A stretch of DNA of 34,510 nt from Bacillota bacterium. Lineage in GTDB: Bacteria > Bacillota > UBA4882 > UBA10575. Within the stretch, counting starts at the first letter, position 1. Every line of letters starts with the position of its first letter. The notes below the pieces were generated by a model, which was not told the DNA's origin, ran no database searches, and was given only the letters and a program-made list of their open reading frames with translations. The translations under genes and the position numbers were made by a program. Shown here one piece after another: positions 1 to 8,011 of this stretch. The stretch spans positions 1 through 34,510 of the forward strand of contig DUNX01000049.1 of NCBI GenBank assembly GCA_012839115.1, in the 5' to 3' direction.

Positions 1-72
1 CAGTTTGCCGGAGAAGGACAAAGACCCCTCGGAAGAAGCAGACATCCACCCGCACCCCGTTTCGTAATTATT

Positions 73-98
73 TATAACTTGCCTGCGCGGCAGTTATA
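73..98. other. Small inverted repeat (hairpin) of unknown role
   Basis: The arms are TATAACT and AGTTATA, extended inward by TGCC/GGC with one bulged T, around a short GC-rich loop. It lies outside any gene, about 180 bases beyond the end of the porin gene. No long T-run follows, so a terminator role is not clear. I see no gene in bases 1-221. Confidence 0.3.
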
Positions 99-221
99 TA
101 TTATTCTCGGTGTTCCCCCGTTTTCCTCCTTTTCCGGAGAGGACCCGGTAAAAACGCTCCGTAAAAACAGCATCTAGAAACCGGGAAAGGAATAATCAAT
201 AATATACCTAACAAGAACAAA

Positions 222-254
222 AAAAGACCTCCCGCGCATCGCAGGAGGTCTTTT
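222..254 (-). terminator. Rho-independent terminator of the porin gene
   Basis: An 11-bp perfect stem (AAAAGACCTCC with GGAGGTCTTTT) encloses an 11-base loop. Read on the minus strand it ends in a run of about eight T. It starts about 20 bases after the minus-strand stop codon at 276, as expected for an intrinsic terminator of that gene. Confidence 0.85.
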
Positions 255-275
255 GGTTTTTCCGTCTCTGGCGGT

Positions 276-1457
276 TTACCAGAAGCCGATCTCGACGATG
301 AAGCCGAAGCTACCGTCGGTCCGGTAGAAGGCGGTCAGGGTCGGGCCGGCTTCGTATTTCCCGTAAACCTCGATGATGCTGGCCTCGGCGGCCTTAGCTT
401 TCACTACATTCGAATCTGGATCATCATAGCCGTCGAACTTGTCGTTGCCAGCGAACGCCCAGTTCCGGTAGTTGAGGCCAACGCGGTAGGTATCGTTGAG
501 CTTGTAGGAACCGTCGAGCCAGTATCTGAAGTCGTCGTTGGTATCCTGCAGGAGACGGAGTTTAATCTGATGAATACCGTCAATGGTCAGAGCGGAGTTG
601 ATGTGCTGTTTGATATTGAAGGGTGTTCCGGTGTAGGTCTCTATCCAGGTGGCACGCCAATAGGCAGTGTAATCGTTCTTGGAAGAATAGTCGGCTTGCA
701 ACCGGATCCTGTCGGTAATATCGAAGTCGGTGGCGATGACAAAGTATCCTTCGCCAACCTTGTGTATATAGCTAGCATCTGTCATTTCCGCCTGGTAGCC
801 AAGGCCGACAGTGCCGGGGCCAACATTGAATTGGGCGAAACCGCCGACTAATTCAAACGGGCTTCCATCGGACAGTTGCTCCAAGCCAATAACGGCAACA
901 GCCTTTCCGAGATCCCCTAAGGGAACTTCGACGGTCAACTGTTTGGCCAACTCATTACCGCAGCGGTAGATGTGGGGCTCACCGTCTTTAGCAAAACGCC
1001 GGGCGATGTTCAACTGCAACAGTTCTTCACTGGCGATACCCATTACGACTTCGCGGCCTTTGGCGTCAAAGGTGAACTTGGCAAAGCCGGGGTCGTAGAC
1101 AATATAGAAGTTGGCAACCGGCGAAACGAATTGATGCTTATGACGCCCTGTATCACCACCGTCATAATCATTCCAGTCGTCATCCAATCCGTAATAGTCA
1201 ATCTGGAAGACGACACCGGCTGTGACGTCATCTCTCGGCGAGACTTCTTTGGTGAACCGGGCATTGAACCAACGGTATTGACCAAAGAAAGCACCTTTGG
1301 AGAAAGTACCATCAGCAAAAGTGCCAGTCCATCCCGGATGAGACAGATACCCAGCCGACATTTGCCCGCTAATGCTGGATGTGATCTGGGCCATGGCCAC
1401 GGCGGCCAGGGACAGGGTAAGTACCAAAGCTAAAAGAACAGACAATAATTTTTTCAT
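276..1457 (-). CDS. Putative outer-membrane beta-barrel protein (porin-like)
   Basis: 393 residues. The first 23 form a clear signal peptide (two Lys, a Leu/Ala-rich core, cleavage after AMA). The rest has many alternating aromatic/hydrophobic stretches with short polar turns, no internal membrane helix and no SLH domain. It ends in ...EIGFW, an aromatic C-terminus like that of outer-membrane barrels recognised by BamA. The start is supported by AGGGAGGG about 10 bases upstream, and a terminator follows the stop. It is transcribed away from an AraC-type regulator and the sugar-transport locus, so passage of saccharides across an outer membrane is a fair guess, but no family could be named from sequence alone. 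It could instead be a structural surface protein. Its presence, with the secretin in the same window, argues for a two-membrane envelope. Confidence 0.65.
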   Translation of the reverse strand: MKKLLSVLLALVLTLSLAAVAMAQITSSISGQMSAGYLSHPGWTGTFADGTFSKGAFFGQYRWFNARFTKEVSPRDDVTAGVVFQIDYYGLDDDWNDYDGGDTGRHKHQFVSPVANFYIVYDPGFAKFTFDAKGREVVMGIASEELLQLNIARRFAKDGEPHIYRCGNELAKQLTVEVPLGDLGKAVAVIGLEQLSDGSPFELVGGFAQFNVGPGTVGLGYQAEMTDASYIHKVGEGYFVIATDFDITDRIRLQADYSSKNDYTAYWRATWIETYTGTPFNIKQHINSALTIDGIHQIKLRLLQDTNDDFRYWLDGSYKLNDTYRVGLNYRNWAFAGNDKFDGYDDPDSNVVKAKAAEASIIEVYGKYEAGPTLTAFYRTDGSFGFIVEIGFW

Positions 1458-1504
1458 TTAAAAATAACCCTCCCTAAAATTTCTTGAAATAGTGAAGCTC
1501 TTAT

Positions 1505-1524
1505 ACGGTAAAATCAATTACCGT
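1505..1524. promoter_or_regulatory. 7-bp perfect dyad in porin leader
   Basis: ACGGTAA, six bases, then TTACCGT. It lies 48-67 bases upstream of the porin start codon, so it could be an operator or a hairpin in the porin mRNA leader. No regulator can be assigned from the sequence. Confidence 0.35.
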
Positions 1525-1635
1525 GCCCGCAAACGACTTGCCATGTTCCGTCATTTTGCGGCGCGGCAACCATCTTTCCTGCTTGGCATTCCCCCTTTCA
1601 AAAAATTCTCCTGTGTGGCACAGGTAAAGTTGGAC

Positions 1636-1656
1636 ATAAACCATCACATGGTTTAT
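1636..1656. promoter_or_regulatory. 9-bp perfect dyad, candidate operator
   Basis: ATAAACCAT, three bases, then ATGGTTTAT: a 21-base near-palindrome typical in size for a dimeric regulator site. It lies downstream of the candidate porin extended -10 element, where a bound protein would block transcription. A hairpin role in the leader RNA is the alternative. Confidence 0.4.
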
Positions 1657-1717
1657 TATTCTAGTTTGCCCGGAAAAATCCTTTCTTTCTTTTGCTAAAC
1701 GCAGAAAAATAATTACA

Positions 1718-1726
1718 ATTATAGCA
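1718..1726 (-). promoter_or_regulatory. Candidate extended -10 promoter element for the porin gene
   Basis: On the minus strand the sequence reads TGCTATAAT, an exact extended -10 motif (TGnTATAAT). No good -35 hexamer sits 17 bases upstream, which extended -10 promoters tolerate. If used, the porin mRNA would have a leader of about 250 bases containing both dyads. Confidence 0.4.
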
Positions 1727-2007
1727 AATGACAAAATACACAGAATCGCCAAAAAAATAGGAGAAGGCGTCAGACTGGGAACTAGCGGTATTTTTCTTTT
1801 CCCGGATACGGCCCGGTCTCCTGTTGAAAAATATTTCCACGGAAATAGGAGAAATTAAAAGAGGAAATAAGCGACAACCGGTCGAATCCTTTAAAGCAAG
1901 GAACAAAATGGTGAATAATCCGTCACCTGTCAATAACCGTGTTGGTTGGATGATATTTATGGTTATTATGTTATTATATATTATATAATAATAATAAATG
2001 AAGTTTT

Positions 2008-2967
2008 TTGCAAGGCAAATGTTACAATTTTATGCCCGGGAGAGATGGGGGTAATTGGTTGGCAAGGACAAACAGGGGAGCGGAAGCCGTGCGCGCGCAT
2101 ATCCAGTATCTACGGGATGCAGGATTGCCGGTCTTTGCCGGGAAAACCACTGGTACGGAGAACCGGCCGGTCCACCGGCATCAAGGGCTCTTCGAATTAC
2201 TGGCGGTCTTCGCCGGGGCCTGCCGCCTTGTGGCCGGCGGTGGCGAGTACTTTATAAAAAAAGGGGACGTCTTGGTGATTAAGGCCGGCCTTGACCACGG
2301 GATCGAGGATGCCTGCCAATTAAAAGCCGGCAGTCTCCATTATAAAATAGGGACCATCGCCGGGTGGATACAGGAATTACCGGAACCGCCCGGCTCTTGG
2401 CGGTTTTTTGCCGAAGGGTCGTTCGCAGGGGAAAATTTCGAATTCCGGGAAGGCTTTCATTTGCCTTCTTCCGGGTTGCAATACCTTGAATGGCTGGTTG
2501 ACCGGATTATTGCCGAAGGCGAAAAAATGGACCGGGCCTCCTTGGCCAGGCGAAAGGCGTACTTTTTGTCTTTGGCCGCTTTTATTGCCGGGCAGGAAAA
2601 CCGCCTGGACCTTAATGCGGCTGTCCGGACCCGCGCCGGGGATCTGCAACTGCGGGAGGTTGTCAAATACATAACAGAACATTATGCAGAACCGATTAAA
2701 GTAAGTCAACTGGCGGAGATGACCTACCTTTCCCCCAGGCATTTTACAAGGATCTTCAAAGATTATTTTCAAACAACCCCGATGAACTATATCACCAATT
2801 GCCGGCTGCAACGGGCCCGGCTTTTGCTGGCGGGGAAAGACTATTCCATCACCCAGGTGGCTAACGAATGCGGCTTTTCCGACAGCAACTATTTTGCCAG
2901 GCAGTTCAAGAAAGCTTTTGGGGTTTCTCCCTCGGAATACCGGGCCGGGTTGCGAAAACGGCGTTAA
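2008..2967 (+). CDS. AraC-family transcriptional regulator with N-terminal cupin sensor
   Basis: Up to 319 residues. Residues about 45-110 look like the AraC-type cupin sensor (HRHQGLFELL followed by GDVLVIKAG). Residues 216-319 are the two-helix-turn-helix AraC DNA-binding domain, including the family signature near VANECGFSDSNYFARQFKK. The start is uncertain. The ATG at 2008 gives the longest frame, but a TTG at 2059 and a GTG at 2089 have better-placed purine-rich sites (GGGGAG eight bases before the GTG) and would still keep the whole cupin. It sits between a porin and a carbohydrate-import operon, so it most likely senses a sugar signal and controls one or both. It is the only transcription factor in the window. 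The stop is 229 bases before the transporter genes, so they may have their own promoter. Confidence 0.93.
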   Translation: MQGKCYNFMPGRDGGNWLARTNRGAEAVRAHIQYLRDAGLPVFAGKTTGTENRPVHRHQGLFELLAVFAGACRLVAGGGEYFIKKGDVLVIKAGLDHGIEDACQLKAGSLHYKIGTIAGWIQELPEPPGSWRFFAEGSFAGENFEFREGFHLPSSGLQYLEWLVDRIIAEGEKMDRASLARRKAYFLSLAAFIAGQENRLDLNAAVRTRAGDLQLREVVKYITEHYAEPIKVSQLAEMTYLSPRHFTRIFKDYFQTTPMNYITNCRLQRARLLLAGKDYSITQVANECGFSDSNYFARQFKKAFGVSPSEYRAGLRKRR

Positions 2968-3117
2968 CCTGTGATTGAAGGATATAAAGACACTTTTCCG
3001 CCGGAAAATCATGTCGGATTCGTTATGGTTATGAGGAAATACCTGTATTATAATATTCATTGTTGCAGAAAAGCTGCAGGAGAAAAAAGAAAAAGTTTCA
3101 GGGCGGAAGAAACTCCA

Positions 3118-3142
3118 ATGCGCACGCGCAATGCGCACGCGC
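3118..3142. repeat. Tandem direct repeat ATGCGCACGCGC, candidate operator
   Basis: Two exact 12-base copies (3118-3129 and 3131-3142) separated by one A, giving a 13-base period of alternating purine-pyrimidine character. They lie 70-95 bases upstream of the large SBP gene, in a gap between the AraC gene and the operon it may control. AraC-family proteins bind direct repeats, so this is a plausible site, although the period is shorter than usual. The rest of the gap 2968-3211 shows no gene. Confidence 0.35.
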
Positions 3143-3211
3143 GTAAACAAATTGGAGAATAAGAAATTAGCAATACAGATTTGATAAGTTAAGACCATGA
3201 GGGGGATGAGG

Positions 3212-6139
3212 ATGAAGAGGTTTTTACAAATATTACTTGTGGTGGTTTTCTTTTCCGTATTTATCTTCCCGTGGAGCACAAATATGCAATTGCAGGCGGA
3301 GGCTTCCGATTCCCCCCACTCCGAACTGGTGGAAAGATTGGAAGCCGTAGCTATCGGCAGCCGGGGAGATGATTATTTCGCATACCAGGCACAGTATGAA
3401 GGGTTTCCCAAGCCGGCGCGGGAGATTAAGATCGAGGTGGCCAACTTTAGCCGCGCCAGCCATGGCGTAGAGGTTTTGCAGGATTTTGCCGGCCGTCCCG
3501 GGCGGGCGGTAAAAACTAGTGAAGAAGGGTTTATTGAGTGGAAAGTAAATGTAGACACCCCCGGGCTTTACCAGATTAAGATCGAGTACTACCCGGTCGA
3601 AGGCAGGGGGGCCAGTATTGAGCGGGAGTTGTGGCTCAACGGCGAACTGCCCTTCTTTGAAGCCAGTCAGTTGATTATTAAGAGGGTCTGGACCGATGGC
3701 GGCCAGGTACGGCGGGACAACCGGGATAACGATATCCGGCCCGGGCAGGTGGAGACACCTTTCTGGCGGGAACTTTATTTGGCTGACTATAATACGGGTT
3801 ACTACCCCGAACCATTTCATTTCTATTTCCACGCCGGAGAAAACACCCTCCGTTTTACGGCGGTAAAAGAACCGTTGGTCATCGGCAGCATCACGCTTTG
3901 CCAGAAAAAAGCGGTTCCAACTTATGACGAATATCTCCGGGACCATTTGGCCAAGGGGCGCCGGCCGGTCGAAGGTCAATTCATAAAGGTCCAGGGGGAG
4001 TCGGCCCAATTCCGGTCGGAACCGACCCTTTATGCGATTAATGACCGAACTTCACCGACCACCGAGCCTTACCACCATTCCAAAATTCGCCTTAACGCCA
4101 TTGGCGGGTACCGCTGGAACCTTCCCGGCCAGTGGATTAAGTGGCGTTTTGAGGTGCCGGAGAGCGGGCTTTACAAGATCGTTTTCAAGGCCCGCCAAAA
4201 CTCGGTGCGGGGGTCCTATTGCAACCGGCGGCTCTTAATCAACGGTGAGGTTCCGTTTTTGGAAACCGATAATCTTGAGTTTAGATACAACAACAATTGG
4301 AATAATTATACAATTACGACCGCTGAGGGCGAACCCTGCCTCTTCTATTTGGAAAAGGGCGAAAACGAACTGCATATGGAGGTCACCCTGGGGCGCCTGG
4401 CGGATCTCCTCCGGGCGGTCGAGGACACCATCTTCCAGTTGAACAGGGCCTACCGGAAGATCCTGATGGTAACCTCGGCCAATCCTGATCCCTACCGTGA
4501 CTACCAATTGGATAAATTGATGCCGGATGTGATTGCGCTTTTAGGCAAGCAGGGGGCATTCCTCGATGCGCTGGCCGCGCAACTCCGGGACTACACCGGC
4601 GAACGGGGGACCCAGACAGCCATCCTTACGCAGATGGCCTACCAGTTAAGGGATATGGCCGATAAACCCTATACCATCCACCGGCGGATGAACTCCTTTA
4701 AAGAGAATATCGGCGCTCTCGGCGCCTGGCTCCGGGAGATGAAAGTCCAGCCCATAGATATAGATTACTTTGTTGTCGCCGCGCCCGAACAGAAAATCCC
4801 CCGGGCGGACGCGGGCTTTTTCGGAAAAATGTGGCATGAATTCCGAGGCATGATTGCCTCTTTCTTCGAAGATTACCAGTCCATCGGCGATGTTCATGGG
4901 GGTGAAGCCGTACGGGTCTGGGCGGTAACCGGGCGTGACCAGGCGCAGCTTCTCAAACAAATGATTGACGATACTTTCACCGCACAAACCGGGATCCCGG
5001 TAAATCTCCAGTATATCCAGCAACAGGTCTTGATGCCTGCGGTGGTGGCCGGGCGGGGCCCGGACGTGGCTTCGAATCTTTACCGGAACGACCCGATCAA
5101 TTACGCCATCCGTAACGCGGTGGTGGATCTTACCGAATTCCCCGATTTTTCCGGGGTGGAAAAGCGTTTCCATCCCAGCGCTATCCAACCGTTCCGTTTT
5201 GAAGGCGGTGTTTATGCTCTGCCGGATAACCAAACCTTCCCGGTGCTTTTTTACCGCAGCGATATTCTGGAGGAATTGGGAATTGATGTCCCGGAAACCT
5301 GGGATGACCTTTACCACATCCTGCCGGTTCTCCAAAAAAACCATCTGGAGTTTGGCATCCCCATCTCCGTCCAGTTGCAGGCGGACCCGTATGGTGGTCC
5401 GGAATTAGCCATGCAGTCATATGCTATTTTCCTGTTCCAATGGGGCGGAGAGCTCTACCGTGGGAACGGGATCGCCAGTGCCCTCGATTCTGAAGAGGCG
5501 ATTGGGGCCTTCCGCTTCTGGACCGAATTGTTCCTCAACTACGGCCTCCCGGTATGGTATAACTTCGCCAACCGGTTCCGCATCGGCGAGATGCCACTGG
5601 CTGTACAGGATTACCAGACCTATAACCAGTTAATTGTCTTTGCCCCGGAGATCAGGGGGTTGTGGGGGTTCGCCCCGGTACCCGGGGTCCGGCGCCCCGA
5701 CGGTTCCATCGATCGTTCCGTGGGCTCCAGCGCCATGGCGTCGATGATGATTAAAGCGACCAAAGATAAAGAGGCTTCTTGGGAGTTCTTGAAATGGTGG
5801 ACGAGTGCGGAGACCCAGGAACGGTTTGGCCGGGAGATGGAGACCCTGCTCGGCGCGGCCGCCCGCCACCCGACCGCCAATATGGAGGCGGTTTCCAGCC
5901 TGCCGTGGCCGCTCAAGGATTATAAGGCCCTCATGGACCAGTGGCAATGGGTTAAGGGAATTCAGGAAGTCCCGGGTGGTTATTTCACACCCCGGCATAT
6001 TACCAACGCCTTACGGAAAGTTATTTACCAAAAAGAAGACCCCCGGGAGACCTTGTTGGATTATGTTATTACCATCAATGATGAGTTAACCAGCAAACGC
6101 CTGGAATTCGGCCTTGAAACCCTGGAGGACAGAGAATAA
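3212..6139 (+). CDS. Large extracellular solute-binding protein with carbohydrate-binding-like N-terminal domains
   Basis: 975 residues from the ATG at 3212, which has AGGGGG six bases upstream. Two upstream in-frame ATGs (3197, 3206) lack a well-placed site. A signal peptide ends near residue 31 (AEA). Residues about 45-225 and 245-395 look like two beta-rich modules of the galactose-binding/CBM kind. Each has a phrase of the type 'W(K/R)..V..(P/T)GLY(Q/K)I' and an 'NGE(L/V)PF' motif, suggesting an internal duplication. A helical stretch (about 396-520) follows, then a family 1 sugar SBP domain (about 565-960) with GRGPDVA, FRFEGGVYALPDNQTF and EASWEFLKWWTSAETQERFG. Usual SBPs are 400-450 residues. 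There is no lipobox cysteine. Two permease genes follow directly, so it is probably the binding protein of that importer. The domain reading is by eye; the SBP part is sure. Confidence 0.9.
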   Translation: MKRFLQILLVVVFFSVFIFPWSTNMQLQAEASDSPHSELVERLEAVAIGSRGDDYFAYQAQYEGFPKPAREIKIEVANFSRASHGVEVLQDFAGRPGRAVKTSEEGFIEWKVNVDTPGLYQIKIEYYPVEGRGASIERELWLNGELPFFEASQLIIKRVWTDGGQVRRDNRDNDIRPGQVETPFWRELYLADYNTGYYPEPFHFYFHAGENTLRFTAVKEPLVIGSITLCQKKAVPTYDEYLRDHLAKGRRPVEGQFIKVQGESAQFRSEPTLYAINDRTSPTTEPYHHSKIRLNAIGGYRWNLPGQWIKWRFEVPESGLYKIVFKARQNSVRGSYCNRRLLINGEVPFLETDNLEFRYNNNWNNYTITTAEGEPCLFYLEKGENELHMEVTLGRLADLLRAVEDTIFQLNRAYRKILMVTSANPDPYRDYQLDKLMPDVIALLGKQGAFLDALAAQLRDYTGERGTQTAILTQMAYQLRDMADKPYTIHRRMNSFKENIGALGAWLREMKVQPIDIDYFVVAAPEQKIPRADAGFFGKMWHEFRGMIASFFEDYQSIGDVHGGEAVRVWAVTGRDQAQLLKQMIDDTFTAQTGIPVNLQYIQQQVLMPAVVAGRGPDVASNLYRNDPINYAIRNAVVDLTEFPDFSGVEKRFHPSAIQPFRFEGGVYALPDNQTFPVLFYRSDILEELGIDVPETWDDLYHILPVLQKNHLEFGIPISVQLQADPYGGPELAMQSYAIFLFQWGGELYRGNGIASALDSEEAIGAFRFWTELFLNYGLPVWYNFANRFRIGEMPLAVQDYQTYNQLIVFAPEIRGLWGFAPVPGVRRPDGSIDRSVGSSAMASMMIKATKDKEASWEFLKWWTSAETQERFGREMETLLGAAARHPTANMEAVSSLPWPLKDYKALMDQWQWVKGIQEVPGGYFTPRHITNALRKVIYQKEDPRETLLDYVITINDELTSKRLEFGLETLEDRE

Positions 6140-6162
6140 GAGAGAGGAGTGGGAGAATTAAG

Positions 6163-7128
6163 ATGCCGTCGCAACCCATGCAAACCTCGCTTTCCATGCC
6201 ATACAAGAGAAAACTGGCCGAGCGGGGTAGATTAGGAAGATTACTTGCGGAGATTAAGAAGAATAAGGTTTCCTATTTGTTCCTGGCCCCGTACGCCATC
6301 ATCTTTTTGTTTTTTACCGTCCTACCGGTTTTGATCTCCATTGGGTTCAGTTTCACCTATTATAATATCCTGGAACCACCCCAATGGATCGGTTGGCGCA
6401 ATTACATCAACCTGTTTTTGGCGGATGAGGTATTTCTCATCTCAATCAAAAACACCTTTTTGCTGGCGGCGATCACCGGCAGCCTGGGCTATTTTGCTTC
6501 TTTCTTCTTTGCCTGGCTGATCAATGAATTACCGCGGCGGATTAGGCCCCTTTTTGTCCTGGTCTTTTATGCCCCGGCTTTGGCCGGGTACGCTGTTGCC
6601 CAAATCTGGGGCATCCTCTTCAGTGGGGATGCCTACGGCTGGATGAACGGGTTTTTGATGAAGATTGGCTTCATCAGAGAGCCGATTTACTGGCTGACCG
6701 ACCCCAACTACATGCTGCCTGTCTTGCTCGTGGTCGTATTATGGATGAGCCTGAGCCATGGCTTTCTGGCTTTCGTCGCCGGCCTGCAGACTGTTGACCG
6801 CAGCCTCTACGAGGCCGGCTATACCGACGGGATCAGAAACCGCTGGCAGGAGCTTTGGTATATTACCCTCCCGTCAATGCGGCCACAGCTAATGTTTGGC
6901 GCGGTGATGTCGATTACGTCCTCCTTTGCCATCCATGATGCTTTGGTCCCGTTGGTCGGTTTTCCCAGTACGGACTATGCGGCTCATACCGTTGTCTCCC
7001 ATCTTGTCGACTACGGTACCTTCCGGTTTGAAATGGGATACGCCTCGGCCATTGCCACCGTGTTGTTCCTGGTAATGGTCGGGACCAACAAGATTGTCCA
7101 AAGATTGTTGAGAAAAGTGGGGCAGTGA
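6163..7128 (+). CDS. Sugar ABC transporter permease, MalF/UgpA type
   Basis: 321 residues with six predicted membrane helices; the first starts near residue 38 (YLFLAPYAIIFLFF). The EAA loop that docks on the ATPase is at residues 217-236 (EAGYTDGIRNRW... ending in TLP), with a Gly-for-Ala change at its third position. The start ATG has a GGGAG site seven bases upstream. It begins 23 bases after the large SBP gene and ends four bases before the partner permease, so all three are surely one operon. It forms a heterodimeric inner-membrane channel with the next gene. No ATPase is encoded nearby; MsmX/UgpC-like ATPases shared between sugar importers are commonly encoded elsewhere in related genomes. 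Confidence 0.95.
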   Translation: MPSQPMQTSLSMPYKRKLAERGRLGRLLAEIKKNKVSYLFLAPYAIIFLFFTVLPVLISIGFSFTYYNILEPPQWIGWRNYINLFLADEVFLISIKNTFLLAAITGSLGYFASFFFAWLINELPRRIRPLFVLVFYAPALAGYAVAQIWGILFSGDAYGWMNGFLMKIGFIREPIYWLTDPNYMLPVLLVVVLWMSLSHGFLAFVAGLQTVDRSLYEAGYTDGIRNRWQELWYITLPSMRPQLMFGAVMSITSSFAIHDALVPLVGFPSTDYAAHTVVSHLVDYGTFRFEMGYASAIATVLFLVMVGTNKIVQRLLRKVGQ

Positions 7129-7132
7129 GAAC

Positions 7133-7999
7133 ATGAAGATACTAAGACCAAGTAATCTCAGTCGTTCGGTTGGCGGGGACCTCCTCAACCTGTTTTTCCT
7201 GGTTTTGTGTGGTTTCCTGATGGCTTTGCCTTTGCTTTATACGATTTTCCAAGCATTGAAACCGCTGGACGAGATCTTTATCTTTCCACCCCGGTTTTAT
7301 GTGCGCAACCCGACACTGGATAACTTTGTGCAGCTCCTGGTAATGATGGGGGAATCGTGGGTGCCGTTTTCCCGTTATTTCTTTAACACCATCTTTGTCA
7401 CTGTTGCCGGTACCTTCGGCCATGTCATCATTGCGTCCATGGCCGCGTTCGTCCTTTCGAAGCATAAGTTTCCCGGACGAAACCTCTTCTTTAGCGTTGT
7501 CATTCTGGCTTTGATGTTTTCCTATCATGTCACCCAAATCCCCAACTATTTAATTATGGCCCGGATCAATTGGGTCGATACTTACCTGGCGCTCATCGTC
7601 CCCTACTTCTCGTATCCGCTGGGGTTGTTCCTGATGAAACAGTTTATGGAACAGATCCCCGACTCGCTGCTGGAGTCGGCCAGAATTGACGGGGCCGGCG
7701 AATTCAGGATTTTTTGGCAGATCGTAATGCCGTCGGTCAAACCAGCCTGGTTAACCCTGATTATCTTTATCTTCCAGCAACTCTGGACGATGCAAGGGGG
7801 AGTCTACATTTACAGTGAGCAACTGAAGACCCTCTCTTATGCCTTTAGCCAGATTCTCATAGGCGGGGCCATCACCATTGCCCGGGCAGGGGTAAGCGGA
7901 GCCGTAGGCTTGCTAATGATGATCCCCCCGATTGTGCTCTTTATTATTACCCAGAGCAATATTATGGAAACCATGGCCACTTCAGGTATTAAGGAGTAA
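7133..7999 (+). CDS. Carbohydrate ABC transporter permease, MalG/UgpE type
   Basis: 288 residues, six predicted membrane helices. A canonical EAA loop lies at residues 181-200 (ESARIDGAGEF... ending in VMP). The N-terminal phrase 'LPLLYTIFQALKPLDEIF' is typical of MalG-type subunits. It starts four bases after the MalF-like gene and is followed 12 bases later by the NHL-repeat gene. Its ribosome binding site is weak, so it is probably translated by coupling to the upstream gene. Role: second half of the inner-membrane channel served by the large SBP. Confidence 0.95.
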   Translation: MKILRPSNLSRSVGGDLLNLFFLVLCGFLMALPLLYTIFQALKPLDEIFIFPPRFYVRNPTLDNFVQLLVMMGESWVPFSRYFFNTIFVTVAGTFGHVIIASMAAFVLSKHKFPGRNLFFSVVILALMFSYHVTQIPNYLIMARINWVDTYLALIVPYFSYPLGLFLMKQFMEQIPDSLLESARIDGAGEFRIFWQIVMPSVKPAWLTLIIFIFQQLWTMQGGVYIYSEQLKTLSYAFSQILIGGAITIARAGVSGAVGLLMMIPPIVLFIITQSNIMETMATSGIKE

Positions 8000-8011
8000 G
8001 GGGGTAGGAGT

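Larger units (their letters stand above)
1458..2007. other. Divergent regulatory gap between porin and AraC regulator
   Basis: 550 bases with no convincing gene. It holds two perfect dyads (1505-1524 and 1636-1656), a candidate extended -10 for the porin at 1718-1726 on the minus strand, and a very AT-rich tract around 1960-2000 that probably contains the promoter of the AraC gene. The short open frames here lack good starts or coding character. Confidence 0.6.

Noticed and set aside
2968-3196. Small plus-strand gene between the AraC gene and the transporter operon
   Set aside because: The only frame (about 63 codons) crosses the CG-rich repeat and lacks a good ribosome binding site or protein-like composition.
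2377-3279. 300-codon minus-strand frame across the AraC gene and following gap
   Set aside because: No recognisable domain, runs opposite the clear AraC DNA-binding domain, and lacks a good start site.
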